In this document: piece by piece, positions 9,738 to 19,926 of the stretch
How positions within the stretch are numbered: the first letter of the stretch is position 1
How the letters are laid out: every line of letters begins with the position of its first letter
Origin: Sphingobacterium sp. HMA12
Lineage (GTDB): Bacteria; Bacteroidota; Bacteroidia; Sphingobacteriales; Sphingobacteriaceae
Length of the DNA stretch: 64,000 bases
NCBI RefSeq assembly: GCF_002933815.1
Contig: NZ_BEYR01000001.1
Coordinates: 2,535,765-2,599,764 of the forward strand
Direction: 5' to 3'
Translations under genes and position numbers: made by a program
Notes under the pieces: model-generated
Database searches by the model: none
What the model was told of the DNA's origin: nothing
The model's input: only the letters and a program-made list of their open reading frames with translations

Positions 9738-11915
9738 TTACCATTTGATAGCTACATGTACACCGTCGGGACTATTTTCAAATCCCAACAGATACGTTTT
9801 TGTTTTTGTATCCCAATTTTCCTCCACAAATACCTCGGTTTTATTTACGAGCACACTCTTTGGTTTACCAGGCAATAATATCCGCGAAATGTTTGTGGTG
9901 TTAATCGGGCTTTTTGCTGTAAATGAATATTGATGCCCAGCCGACACTTCGTCGTAGATACGGCTTGCAGAGGCCAGTACCTGTGGCTGTTGTTTATTTT
10001 TTATATGATCGATATTCACAAACAGCCCTTGCTCATTCGGCTGGATATTTTTGGAAGTAACAATGGGCAAAGCCGGATCATAAAGATCTATTAGATTGCC
10101 CTTAACCTGGTAAGGCTGATTGCTCACACTCTCATCCAATACGGCGATCAGGTCGTAATTACCCCGCGTCAACGTAAAATAATTTTTAAATTGTAGCTTT
10201 TCGGACTTACCATTATTTTCATAAAGATTCTTCGTCAGGTCCAGCAGTTTCTGGCTGTTATCCGGTTTGACCACAAATTCTTTGGGATCCGATCTTAACA
10301 CATAAAAAGTACCTTTCCCGTAATTATATTTGCCCTCCTTTGCCATACCGGTTTTCAGCCCCATTTTCTCAAATAGATGATCCGATGGCCGTTGGTACTG
10401 TTTGCCATTTGTGTTCCACCATTCCTGTACCGATTGAAAGGGATCGAGATCGGTACCGCAATAAATAAGGACACCACCATTTTTCACCCAATCTGCAAGG
10501 TGCTGATGCGCTTCGGGGGCCAGGGGTTTCATATTGGAGTAAGACATGAGGAGTACCTTCGTCTCCGCCAGGGCGTCCTTAACCGCCAAATTCTCCAGGT
10601 GAACTGTTTTTATGGGCACCCCACGTTTTAGGAAAGGAAGAGCGAGACCATAAAAGTTCGCCAACTGTGGATCGTCATACCCGGCATGCGTCGGAAAACG
10701 TTGAAACATCAACGAATTTGCCAACAGGACACTGATCCCTGTCGATCCAGAAACTTTACTGGCCGTTTTTGGCATACTATTCAGGCTATTGATCATCACC
10801 TGCATCTGAGTCGAATAATGCCGTGGTATTTTTTCCTTTTGGTCACTATTGGGGCTTGTCTTATACAGTCCCTCATAGATCCGTTCGGGCCAGGGCATCA
10901 CTTCATAGTCAGCGATATTCGGATAGAGCAGCTGCGCTGTGAACGTAGCTTGATAGTTCTTTTTGTAATCTGCCCAATCCCGGGGCCAATCTTCGATCGG
11001 GTCCGTCAGGAAAAACATCTTTCGTCCAGTAGGTGCGGTCATGGATTCCATTGCCCCATACTCCAAAAATGCGGTTTCGAAAACACGTTCTTTCGCTACA
11101 CCATTAAAATAGTTAGGTTCACGCGAAGTCCCCGTCCATACCTGCGCGATGTAACCATCCACGCAGGGAAGCGAAGCTAAACTCGCTTCAGGACTCACGA
11201 TCATCCACTGCGAATAGTTGATCAAGGAATGCGTGGGCACATAACATTTCACATCCATCCCTTTGGTTTTTCCATAAGATTTCGCGTACGTAAAGACCTC
11301 ATTCAGTGCATTGAGGTATAAAGCGTACTTTAATTTATTGGATAAGTAAGTGTTCTCAGGCGATTCATGCTGTGGTCGCCAATCAAAACCATAGTATTTT
11401 TTCCATTCTTTCTTAAATGATTCACTGTAACCTGCACGTGCCCAGAATTCGGGTTCCTCCATAAATATGGCTTCAATCCCGGCGTCAATAACCCGCTTGA
11501 CATGCATCTCTTTGATGTATTTTAAATAATTTTCAGTAGGAACTATATAGGGAACCATATGACCATGCCAGATGGTATCCCCTTTTACGTCAACCTGTCC
11601 CTCATCTAAATGCATCTTTCCATCCCATTTCCCTGTAAAGTAATCCTGGTACTCGCCCCAGGCAATCCCGGTCATAAAATGGGTAATATATCCCTTATCA
11701 CGCCAGGATTTAACGCGCTCTTCAAATGGAATCTTTCGAGACTTGTCGGATGGATTCCCCCCTGTTCCATAGATCATCACCGCATCCGCCCGGTTGTCAA
11801 TTGTCGGGCGCCATTCTCTGGAACTCTGAAATGTCGTCTTTACGGGATCTTTTTTTTGAGCGACCGCAGTAAGCGTCGGCAGCATCAATAAAGCGAGTAT
11901 GTTCGTTTTTATCAT
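9738..11915 (-). CDS. Secreted glycoside-hydrolase-like protein, family not recognised
   Basis: A 725-residue exported protein with a signal peptide (1-19, ending AVAQ). I cannot place it in a named CAZy family. The N-terminal half looks like a TIM barrel: MIYGTG near strand 1, EEPEFW at 153-158 in a position typical of a strand-4 acid residue, and VMPWPERIYEG (E338, E344, E348) as candidate nucleophile region. Residues about 391-490 resemble the class-I-amidotransferase-like domain that follows the barrel in GH42-type enzymes, with LLMSYSNMKPL and WVKNGGVLIYCG. A beta-rich C-terminal domain follows. It is upstream-adjacent to nothing else on its strand within 170 nt but lies inside the SusC/SusD locus, so a role in glycan cleavage is likely yet inferred. 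Confidence 0.6.
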   Translation of the reverse strand: MIKTNILALLMLPTLTAVAQKKDPVKTTFQSSREWRPTIDNRADAVMIYGTGGNPSDKSRKIPFEERVKSWRDKGYITHFMTGIAWGEYQDYFTGKWDGKMHLDEGQVDVKGDTIWHGHMVPYIVPTENYLKYIKEMHVKRVIDAGIEAIFMEEPEFWARAGYSESFKKEWKKYYGFDWRPQHESPENTYLSNKLKYALYLNALNEVFTYAKSYGKTKGMDVKCYVPTHSLINYSQWMIVSPEASLASLPCVDGYIAQVWTGTSREPNYFNGVAKERVFETAFLEYGAMESMTAPTGRKMFFLTDPIEDWPRDWADYKKNYQATFTAQLLYPNIADYEVMPWPERIYEGLYKTSPNSDQKEKIPRHYSTQMQVMINSLNSMPKTASKVSGSTGISVLLANSLMFQRFPTHAGYDDPQLANFYGLALPFLKRGVPIKTVHLENLAVKDALAETKVLLMSYSNMKPLAPEAHQHLADWVKNGGVLIYCGTDLDPFQSVQEWWNTNGKQYQRPSDHLFEKMGLKTGMAKEGKYNYGKGTFYVLRSDPKEFVVKPDNSQKLLDLTKNLYENNGKSEKLQFKNYFTLTRGNYDLIAVLDESVSNQPYQVKGNLIDLYDPALPIVTSKNIQPNEQGLFVNIDHIKNKQQPQVLASASRIYDEVSAGHQYSFTAKSPINTTNISRILLPGKPKSVLVNKTEVFVEENWDTKTKTYLLGFENSPDGVHVAIKW

Positions 11916-12086
11916 AATCTATTGTCTATTTCCATTGCTGTTACTCATGGTTTACACCTGCACTTTTCATAAATTTCAATATGAATAGCCAGTTTATCGG
12001 CCAACCGGCTGAAACCAGCCTAATTCAAAATCTAACTGCAACATTGATATTTTAAACAGACTGGTTCAGCCCGGTAGCGAATTCCC

Positions 12087-12899
12087 TTATGGAATATCTA
12101 CCCGCTTGGCTTCATTGTAGTTCCACCTACGGGTCCCCGTACCACGAGGAGTATCGTAATTAATCCGTGATGCTGCCCGAATAAAGACCGTACGGCCTTT
12201 TGGGATTTCACCGATGGATTCCAGATCAATAACCTGTCCCAATTTTGCGTTAAAGCTGTTGCCCCCATACTCTATTTTACTGGACCAACGTTCATCGCGT
12301 GCCCTATATCCTACCGTGGACGAGTAGCTAATAAAGAACTGTATATCCGTGACATTCAAAAAATCCGCATTATAGCTCCCCAGCGGCTCGATCTTATCTC
12401 GAAAAAACTGTTCGGTTATAGCACGCGTAACCTTTACCTTAGCTTTTACCTTTCCGTTTTCGACAACGGGATTTCCTACCCATTCAACTTTGAGAAAAGG
12501 ATGTACCTCCATCTTGATCTCATGTGAACCATTCAGTTCCATATTTTTGCTGTCATCTGACAGTACCTTGCCATCACCATCTATTCGCACCAATGGTATG
12601 AAAGGTCCGTCAACGGTGATATTATAATTACCTTTGAATAATTTGGTGTTCTGGAATGTTCCATCGGGCATACAATAAAAGTCAGGGTTGTGCTCCACAT
12701 TATCTCCCCAACTAAGTTCTGTCAATCGGACACGGATACCTTCACTGCCCTGATCGGTCAATACCGGCTCACCCGTCTGTGCGTCAACGACAATCCCTTT
12801 TAATGCCACAGAAGGGGCTTCATAATTATCTGCCTCAAAGAGGCTACACGAACTCAGCATACATAATACGCCTATCGCACCAAAAATGCTATTTTTCAT
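12087..12899 (-). CDS. DUF3823 lipoprotein (surface glycan-binding candidate)
   Basis: A 270-residue lipoprotein starting at the ATG at 12899, which gives a signal ending in the lipobox LSSC (C18). A GTG further upstream (12968) would put 23 extra residues before the signal and is rejected. The N-terminal part (about 25-110) has the Ig/carboxypeptidase-regulatory look of DUF3823, with LKGIVVDAQTGEPV and GTFQNTKLFKGNY. The C-terminal half is beta-rich. It follows SusD by 91 nt on the same strand. DUF3823 proteins commonly sit behind SusC/SusD in the place of SusE/SusF and are thought to bind glycan at the cell surface; the ligand is unknown. Confidence 0.82.
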   Translation of the reverse strand: MKNSIFGAIGVLCMLSSCSLFEADNYEAPSVALKGIVVDAQTGEPVLTDQGSEGIRVRLTELSWGDNVEHNPDFYCMPDGTFQNTKLFKGNYNITVDGPFIPLVRIDGDGKVLSDDSKNMELNGSHEIKMEVHPFLKVEWVGNPVVENGKVKAKVKVTRAITEQFFRDKIEPLGSYNADFLNVTDIQFFISYSSTVGYRARDERWSSKIEYGGNSFNAKLGQVIDLESIGEIPKGRTVFIRAASRINYDTPRGTGTRRWNYNEAKRVDIP

Positions 12900-12990
12900 C
12901 TCTTGTAATTCATTATACATTAATATTAGAAATTCACTCCGCAAGTAGAATGTGCTTGGCGCATCCACGCTCGTAGCACAGCATACTTAT

Positions 12991-15051
12991 CTATCGATTG
13001 GGTTGTTGGTCGATCACTGGACTTTTCGCCACCTCTCCACCGGGAATTTCAAAATAATAGTCTACAGGGGTGTACCGGAATGTTTTGGTACTTACCCATT
13101 GGAATCGTGCATCAAAGAAGTATTTACCTGTTGCGGTGGAAAAAAACGGGTACAATCCTCTGAACCTGAAGTTCTCGTTATTGCTGTATAAATTTTTATC
13201 CTTTTGTGTTCCCCAGAAACCATTCCGACCTTCAAAATGCAATACCCGCCAGCGACGTAAGTCCCATTTTGCCTTATGTTCAAATGCTAGTTCTTTACGA
13301 CGCTCTCTTCGAACAATGTCTCTTCCGGTATTATCACCGGTTATTGTACCTGTAAGTAGATCTGCTCCTGCCCGCGAGCGAATCTCATTGACGGCGGTAG
13401 TTGCTGTCTGTAGCAGGTCGCTTCCATCGGTGGGATTCGCTCCCAGCATTTTCAGCTCAACAGCTGCTTCGGCAGCATTTAACAAGACTTCAGCATATCG
13501 CATCAAAATAAAGGGCTGATCGGATTTCCCTTCGCCAACTTCTTTTGCTGGATTTGTATTGAGCCATTTACGTACATAAAACCCTGTTAATGTCGCTTCA
13601 CCATTATCAAAGAATGGTCCTTCGTTTCCAGCGGCATTCATTTTTTGCCCATTGTAATCCACCGTTTGCTGTCCACTACCATCTCGTGGACTCAGATATA
13701 AAGTCTTTGGTGAGCCCGAATAAGCACCCAGCTGTTGATAACGTGTATCCGCTGTAGCATAAGAATAATCTGAGAACAACGGTTTTATAGGAGTCTGACC
13801 GGTATAAACCCCTGCCCGTATATCCATTTTTCTTTCCTTGAAGATATCGTCAGGAAAAATAACATAAGCGCGCAAGCGGGGTTCCGCGTTTTTAAAGAAG
13901 TCCATCGGTTTGTCGTACAGTTTATACTCACCCTCCTTGTTGCTTTGTCCGGTAGTCACTTTGACTGTTCCGTCAGGGTACTTGTCAAATCCATCAAACA
14001 ACTCCATAAAATCCACCGTAGGACAGGTGCCGGCAGAAAGTGGTGACCGAAAGGTGAAAGGCGAGCTAAACGCATCAAAACTATGTGTCAACGTCGGATA
14101 GACATATTCTTTGACGTAGATATTTTCAGGACTGCTGAGGTCACTAAACATGTCCACCATATTTTGATATTGAGCATCTTTGTCGTTTGCCGCCCATTTC
14201 TTTTTATAAAGTGAATAGCCTCCAGCCGTTATCACTTGTCGGGCAGCGGCATACGCTTCTGCGAAGTACTTTTGTGAAGCAGTTTTTGCTGTAGTGGGGT
14301 CAAAACCGATAACCCGAACACCAGTTTTCCTGCCTAGGCCTGTCAAGCGGCCAGAAACAGTTTCGTTGTATTTGGCTACGCTTCCCGCATAAAGCATGGC
14401 TTCGGACTTAAAAGAAAGTGCCACATATTTATTGGAATATCCAGTTTTGGGACCTTTTGGAAGCATTAATTTGATCGCTTCATCATAATCTTTGAGGATC
14501 TGGTTCCAGGTATCTTCTTCACTCGAACGGGGAATTTCCAGATTAGCAGGAGTGTTTGGATACTGTAAGACTTTGGTGACCAATGGTACCCCACCAAAGC
14601 GTCGTGCCATGGCGTAGAATACTGTTGCCCGGACATAGTATCCTTCACCTAAATAATGGTTGTAAAGATCTTCCGAGAACTTATCCCTGTAATTAGGTAA
14701 ATTCTCGATTAAATGGTTTGCATCTCGAAGTAATTCGAATGCTCTTTCCCAATAGGCTGTCCTTTCGCCTGTAAAGGAAGTACTAATGCCATCCCTGGTC
14801 ACAGCTTCCCCAGTTCCTTCAATGCCGATGGCAGCCAGCCAGCCATTGAATTCTATTCCCCATTGTGCCATATATTTGAAATCTTCAAAAGGCATTAGGC
14901 TATACATCCTGGCCATGTAAATATCCATACCGGCAGGAGTGCTCAATAGATCTTGATCTGTAACCACATTTTTGGGCGTAATATCCAGATCGGCACAACC
15001 TATAAATCCGATTGAGCCAGCTAATGATAATATAATGAGTAGTTTTTTCAT
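12991..15051 (-). CDS. susD: SusD/RagB family outer-membrane lipoprotein
   Basis: A 686-residue SusD-like surface lipoprotein that caps the SusC channel and delivers oligosaccharides to it. The signal peptide ends in a lipobox FIGC (C19). The N-terminal helical region starts with DLDITPKNVVTDQDLLSTP, and the C-terminal part carries the family hallmarks RYAEVLLNAAEA and VNEIRSRAGAD followed by RRERRKELAFEHKAKWDLRRW. It is longer than many SusD proteins (about 500-600) owing to insertions in the middle. It lies 19 nt downstream of SusC and is surely co-transcribed. The neighbouring GH76, GH127 and GH2 enzymes suggest a branched plant, fungal or bacterial glycan as ligand. Confidence 0.95.
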   Translation of the reverse strand: MKKLLIILSLAGSIGFIGCADLDITPKNVVTDQDLLSTPAGMDIYMARMYSLMPFEDFKYMAQWGIEFNGWLAAIGIEGTGEAVTRDGISTSFTGERTAYWERAFELLRDANHLIENLPNYRDKFSEDLYNHYLGEGYYVRATVFYAMARRFGGVPLVTKVLQYPNTPANLEIPRSSEEDTWNQILKDYDEAIKLMLPKGPKTGYSNKYVALSFKSEAMLYAGSVAKYNETVSGRLTGLGRKTGVRVIGFDPTTAKTASQKYFAEAYAAARQVITAGGYSLYKKKWAANDKDAQYQNMVDMFSDLSSPENIYVKEYVYPTLTHSFDAFSSPFTFRSPLSAGTCPTVDFMELFDGFDKYPDGTVKVTTGQSNKEGEYKLYDKPMDFFKNAEPRLRAYVIFPDDIFKERKMDIRAGVYTGQTPIKPLFSDYSYATADTRYQQLGAYSGSPKTLYLSPRDGSGQQTVDYNGQKMNAAGNEGPFFDNGEATLTGFYVRKWLNTNPAKEVGEGKSDQPFILMRYAEVLLNAAEAAVELKMLGANPTDGSDLLQTATTAVNEIRSRAGADLLTGTITGDNTGRDIVRRERRKELAFEHKAKWDLRRWRVLHFEGRNGFWGTQKDKNLYSNNENFRFRGLYPFFSTATGKYFFDARFQWVSTKTFRYTPVDYYFEIPGGEVAKSPVIDQQPNR

Positions 15052-15070
15052 TGGAATATTTTTTTGCGTG

Positions 15071-18000
15071 CTAAAAAGTAAGCGATAAGCCTAATGAGTA
15101 GGTCTTATTCAATGGATACATTCGGCCTAAGTCATCATCCGGATGTTCTGGATCTACAAATCGTACGCCTGTTATTGTGAATAAATTATAGGCATTCGCG
15201 TACACGCGTAAACGCATCGTCGACGAAGGCTTTAGATTTGAGAAAGTATATCCTAGTTCCACACTCTTCAATCTCAAGTAAGCTGTACTGACGCGATTGA
15301 ATTCAGAGTTTTCCTTTGGATATCTTCCCGTAAAGGCATAATATCCTTTCACCCAAGCTGTTGCTGGATCATAGGGATCAGCGGAAGGATCCACAGGATG
15401 CCAGCGATCAAGATATTGTTCCAGCGTTCCGCCGCCATTTGATCCCCAGATTGCATAAAGAGGTTCTTTATACTGCATAGAACCGAGAGCAGACCCTTGC
15501 AATAATAAGTTCATATCAAAATTTTTGTAGGAAGTCTCAAGGTTCATACTATAGTTAAGCCAAGGTGTCTGGTCGAAGGCAAAGGGATGCTCATCTTGAC
15601 CATTAATTTCACCATCACCATTCCAATCCAGGTATTTATAGTCTCCGGGCAATACATCGCGTTCCTTATAAATCGGATAGCTCCAGATATCTGCCCAGTT
15701 TTCGTATCTACCGGCGGATTCATACCCAAACTGAAGCCCTTGATATCGATTGTTCAGGTTATCATTGCGCCAGCGATCATAGGAATTGCTATAAGGGCCG
15801 TTTTCGACTGAAGTCAGGTACTTATTCCTTGTCACCGTGGCGATCGCGCGAATATTATAGGAGAAATCATTGATTTTATTGCGGTGTTTCAATTCCAGTT
15901 CCAATCCCATATGACGATCGCTATCCGCATTTTGCAAGGGCGGAACCGCCCCGATTACTGTAGGAAATTGGCTTTCAGGGCGCTTAAATATACCTGTCCG
16001 TGTCCGCTCGAAATAATCCAATGTAAATCCAAACAAACCGTTCCAGCCTTCAAAGTCTATACCGGCATTGAATGTTTTTGCTGTATACCATGTAATTAAC
16101 TCGTTTGCTATAGGTTTACGCGTAACACCAGTGACGTATTTCCCACCAAAAATATAACCCGGTGCATACTGGTTATTGTAGCCGTTTTCGGCATTTCCGC
16201 TGGTTGCTGGATAAATATAGCCCGGTAACCAGCCAAAATCCCAGTCTTTGAACTGATCATCACCCAATGCGCCATAACTTGCTCTCAATTTTAACTGATT
16301 GACAAAAGAGAGTGCATCATTAGACTTAAAAAACGGTTCTTCAGAGATACGCCAGCCTACAGAAGCTGATGGAAAAAATCCCCATTGATGTCCTTTTGCG
16401 AAACGCGACGATCCATCATACCGAAACTGGAATTCAGCAATATATCGGCCTGCAAAATCGTAGTTAACCCGGCCAAATAAAGCAGATTTCGCTTCGTTAT
16501 AATAATCTGCAATCCCAGGATACATCGAACTCATCTGACCGTCCTCCACCCCAGCTGATAGTCTATCCGAACCAAATGCTAGATTTTTTAAAGCATAGAA
16601 ATTATCGCCATCATTCTTTTGGGTTTCCCATCCCACAAGTCCCGATACTTTATGTTGAACCCCAAACGTCCGGTCATAATTCAGGATAAATTGTCCCAAT
16701 ACTTGTTGTTTATCAAAAAACTCCCGCTTCATTTGATTTGGACTGCTCAAATTATAGAGTTTCTGATCATATTTACCCGTTGTTTTATTCAACGCATATT
16801 GATAATATTCCTTTCTGAATAGGGAATTGTTATCCGCGCGGTAATCATAACCAATCAATGCTTTTGCGGAAAACCCTTGCAGAAGAGGTGATAAATTACT
16901 CAGATCATAATTCAGTGCAGCGGAGGATTGAAAGGTCTTCTTTTTGAATTTGCGGTATCCGGAAATATCTGCATCCATCATCGCGACCGTATTTTGTTCT
17001 AAATCCAGTCCCTCGTAATTTAACAAGGTGTTTTCGGGATCAGCATACGCGGCGAATAACATCCCCTGTTTCCAATAGTTTCGAATAATATCAACAGAGC
17101 TATTATAGGGATTATTTTGCTGATCGGCCATACCACTAATATTCAGATCCAGTTTCAATCCCTTGGCCAATTCTGCCGAAATATTCGAACGTAGGTTGTA
17201 TTTATTATAATTGAGATCACCTGATTTAAAGAATCCTTGTTGATAAGAATAGCCCCCGCCAATATAATACTGAACTTTATTACTACCGCCAGAAAAGCTA
17301 ATATCGTGCTGCGTCTGCGGTGCATATTTGGAAAAGATTAGCGAAGTCCAGTCTGATGAACGTCGTGTCCCATTTCTAAAATCTTCGAAATCTTTTTCCG
17401 TATAAATAGGACTACCACCATTGATGTTGTTCATGGACTTCTCATTGTAGATCGTCATTGCATTGATTGCATCGGCCAATACAGGCAGACCCGAAGGCCT
17501 TTGGAAGGTATAAGATCCATTATAATTCACTGTGGTCTTCCCTTCCTTCCCTTTTTTGGTTGTAACCAAAACAACACCATTAGCCGAACGCACCCCATAA
17601 ATTGCTGCCGATGCATCCTTTAATACCGAAACATCTTCAATATCACTAGGATTCAGGCGTTGAAAGTCTTCGCTCGTACGAGGAACTCCGTCGATCACAA
17701 CCAGTGGAGCACCAAGTCCACGAATGTCGAAATTAGCACTGTAGGCACCCGGCTCTGCACTTCTCTGCCACACGCGTACGCCGGCCACACGACCAGTCAG
17801 CATATTCTGCGGATTTTCATTTTTCGTCTGCCTCATTTCCGTCCCCTTTACGGAGGAAATAGCTCCTGTAAGAGACTGCTTTTTCTGTGTTCCATAACCG
17901 ACCACGACCACTGTTTCCAACTGGGTATCATCGCTTTGCAACACAACATTAATTGTGGATTTTCCCTCAGTAAGCTCTTCCTTAGCGTTAAAACCAAGTG

Positions 18001-18250
18001 ATTTAAATAAAAGCTTTTTCCCTTCCGGAACACGGATAGTATAACTACCATCCGCATCAGTCGTCGTCTCAATGCGAGTACCGGCATTCTGAACCGATAT
18101 TGTCACTCCGGCAATAGGCTTATTGTTACTATCGAGCACTTTTCCACTGACATTCTTCTGTTGTGCCCATCCGATGGACGGAATGCCCAGCGCCATCAGC
18201 ACGAGCAGTGTGCTGAGTCGCCGCCTTGATTTCCCTATATCCTTTTTCAT
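15071..18250 (-). CDS. susC: SusC/RagA family TonB-linked outer-membrane transporter
   Basis: A 1059-residue TonB-dependent transporter that imports oligosaccharides bound by SusD. After a signal peptide (1-29) comes a carboxypeptidase-regulatory-like domain (about 33-110), the SusC signature ETVVVVGYGTQKK leading into the plug (about 125-230, with FDIRGLGAPLVVIDGVPR), and a large barrel ending in an aromatic C-terminus (SLGLSLTF). It is the first gene of the susC-susD-DUF3823 unit. The 127-nt gap to the upstream GH76 gene may hold a promoter, but I see no TAnnTTTG box there, so read-through from GH76 is also possible. Control by the split HTCS pair is likely. Confidence 0.95.
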   Translation of the reverse strand: MKKDIGKSRRRLSTLLVLMALGIPSIGWAQQKNVSGKVLDSNNKPIAGVTISVQNAGTRIETTTDADGSYTIRVPEGKKLLFKSLGFNAKEELTEGKSTINVVLQSDDTQLETVVVVGYGTQKKQSLTGAISSVKGTEMRQTKNENPQNMLTGRVAGVRVWQRSAEPGAYSANFDIRGLGAPLVVIDGVPRTSEDFQRLNPSDIEDVSVLKDASAAIYGVRSANGVVLVTTKKGKEGKTTVNYNGSYTFQRPSGLPVLADAINAMTIYNEKSMNNINGGSPIYTEKDFEDFRNGTRRSSDWTSLIFSKYAPQTQHDISFSGGSNKVQYYIGGGYSYQQGFFKSGDLNYNKYNLRSNISAELAKGLKLDLNISGMADQQNNPYNSSVDIIRNYWKQGMLFAAYADPENTLLNYEGLDLEQNTVAMMDADISGYRKFKKKTFQSSAALNYDLSNLSPLLQGFSAKALIGYDYRADNNSLFRKEYYQYALNKTTGKYDQKLYNLSSPNQMKREFFDKQQVLGQFILNYDRTFGVQHKVSGLVGWETQKNDGDNFYALKNLAFGSDRLSAGVEDGQMSSMYPGIADYYNEAKSALFGRVNYDFAGRYIAEFQFRYDGSSRFAKGHQWGFFPSASVGWRISEEPFFKSNDALSFVNQLKLRASYGALGDDQFKDWDFGWLPGYIYPATSGNAENGYNNQYAPGYIFGGKYVTGVTRKPIANELITWYTAKTFNAGIDFEGWNGLFGFTLDYFERTRTGIFKRPESQFPTVIGAVPPLQNADSDRHMGLELELKHRNKINDFSYNIRAIATVTRNKYLTSVENGPYSNSYDRWRNDNLNNRYQGLQFGYESAGRYENWADIWSYPIYKERDVLPGDYKYLDWNGDGEINGQDEHPFAFDQTPWLNYSMNLETSYKNFDMNLLLQGSALGSMQYKEPLYAIWGSNGGGTLEQYLDRWHPVDPSADPYDPATAWVKGYYAFTGRYPKENSEFNRVSTAYLRLKSVELGYTFSNLKPSSTMRLRVYANAYNLFTITGVRFVDPEHPDDDLGRMYPLNKTYSLGLSLTF

Positions 18251-18377
18251 CTTAATAAATTGGTTTTTAAATAGTTATTATACTATCTGATGTATTTCAT
18301 GAGCTCGAAAGCCCGGTTTTTATTGGTATTTGTTTTTCTTAATCACAATTGTTTATGCCGATCTTTTGTTCATCGCA

Positions 18378-19835
18378 CTATTTGCCGGTCTCATATTGCG
18401 ATAGCATCGCATACTGTGCCGCATAAGCGAACATGAACATCCCTTCCAGGTTATTTTTGTCTTTGTCCGCATGCCATCCCCCAAGAAGGTCCTGTGGTAA
18501 TAAACCAGAGCGCAAAAAATGGCTATACCCGTAGTCCAAATTCTGCTGAAAGGTGTCCATATAACTTCCCGCTTTTTCAAAGACTGGAGAAATCTGAAGA
18601 AATCCCCGAAGTAATACACCATTAAACCAGTTGTTAAACCCGTCCGAAGCATAGGTATAATGCGCCGAAACCTGTGAATCAGGCCTGGCAAAGTACCGGA
18701 AACTGGCATTCGCGAGTTCCTTTCCTTCTTCCAAATAGACCTTAGATCGGGTCGCGCGGTATAGATCAGCAGCTCCAGAAATCATTGTTCCGCTGTTGTA
18801 GGAAAAAGAGGTTCCGACGGCTTTCCTTAATTGGGTATTTTTGCGGTATTTTACGCCATCAACAATTTCGTAGGCAATGCTACAATCTGGATAACAGTCG
18901 CCCATCATATCGTCATAGACACCTTTATTATTCAATAAATGATCTTTTTGCCAAGCATAAATCCTTTTAGCAAAATCCAAATAAAAATCACTTTTTCGGA
19001 TTATTTTAGAACGGCGGGATTGTTTATCCTTGGCATCAATATAATTGTATGTTATCTGGTCCTTCTTTTTCTTATAGATTTCATGCAGCCACACCAAAGG
19101 ACTAACCATTGGGGCATTGCTACAGGCATGTTTGGTCACATATCCGGGCCCCCACGGGATTCCACCGTTCTCATTCCCTTGATCATTGCGGGTACAGTCC
19201 CATCCATCCAGGACGTAAGCTGTTAGATATTCTGCTTCTTTCAAGTAGGTATCTTTACCGGTCAGGTGATAGGCTTCTATCAACTCGCGTATCATCCACA
19301 TTTGATCGTCATAAACATTCAGAATACCTGTTGCGTTAGCTCCGCCTTTTTCCCGTGCACGGTCCACCGCATATACTGTCCAGTCCTTAGTTTGTGTAAA
19401 AGAAATCAGGTTGAATTTCCCCAAATAATAAGCAGCATTTTCATGGAGCTGGTCCAACAGGTCAACATAGCGCTTATAATGTTTATCAAATAGGTCATGA
19501 TTCCCCTTTTCTTTTTGCAGTCTGAGACCACTCAATATCGCATTGACAGCTTCTATTGAAGCGGAATACATCCATACGCTTGCCTTTTCTTCGGGACGCA
19601 CCTTTGTATCTGGGTTATAAAAACGATACATGGCTTGCCTGTCGGCTGAGAAATAAACTTCCATGGACCGATCAACGAGTTCCATCGCACGGACCAAGTT
19701 TTGCTCTTGAACAGACTGAAAGTTATTGATATTGATAACAGAAAAGGAGGTTCGTGTTTCACCGTGCGCGTGCCGAACGATCATCATTGATACGGAAGCA
19801 ACAACAATTAATTGCAGCTTTTTAAAGACTTTCAT
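18378..19835 (-). CDS. GH76 family alpha-1,6-mannanase-type protein
   Basis: A 485-residue exported alpha-barrel glycosidase of family GH76, whose characterised members are endo-alpha-1,6-mannanases or related transglycosylases. A signal peptide covers residues 1-25 (RHAHG). The paired catalytic aspartates of the family are D176-D177 in NVYDDQMWM, and GGIPWGPG (about 226-233) is another family mark. GVYDDMMGDCYPD lies further on. It precedes susC on the same strand. No lipobox is seen, so it is probably periplasmic or secreted. Specificity for mannan is an inference from the family; the other enzymes of this locus do not by themselves suggest mannan. Confidence 0.85.
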   Translation of the reverse strand: MKVFKKLQLIVVASVSMMIVRHAHGETRTSFSVININNFQSVQEQNLVRAMELVDRSMEVYFSADRQAMYRFYNPDTKVRPEEKASVWMYSASIEAVNAILSGLRLQKEKGNHDLFDKHYKRYVDLLDQLHENAAYYLGKFNLISFTQTKDWTVYAVDRAREKGGANATGILNVYDDQMWMIRELIEAYHLTGKDTYLKEAEYLTAYVLDGWDCTRNDQGNENGGIPWGPGYVTKHACSNAPMVSPLVWLHEIYKKKKDQITYNYIDAKDKQSRRSKIIRKSDFYLDFAKRIYAWQKDHLLNNKGVYDDMMGDCYPDCSIAYEIVDGVKYRKNTQLRKAVGTSFSYNSGTMISGAADLYRATRSKVYLEEGKELANASFRYFARPDSQVSAHYTYASDGFNNWFNGVLLRGFLQISPVFEKAGSYMDTFQQNLDYGYSHFLRSGLLPQDLLGGWHADKDKNNLEGMFMFAYAAQYAMLSQYETGK

Positions 19836-19926
19836 AAGTAAGATTTCGATTTATAATTAGTTCGAGTTCCCACTGGAAATATCTGCAGGAATTCTAACGC
19901 AAGGTAATGTCGAATGATTAATTTTT

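Noticed and set aside
12900..12968. Longer N-terminus of the DUF3823 protein from a GTG
   Set aside because: It would place 23 residues in front of a complete lipoprotein signal peptide.
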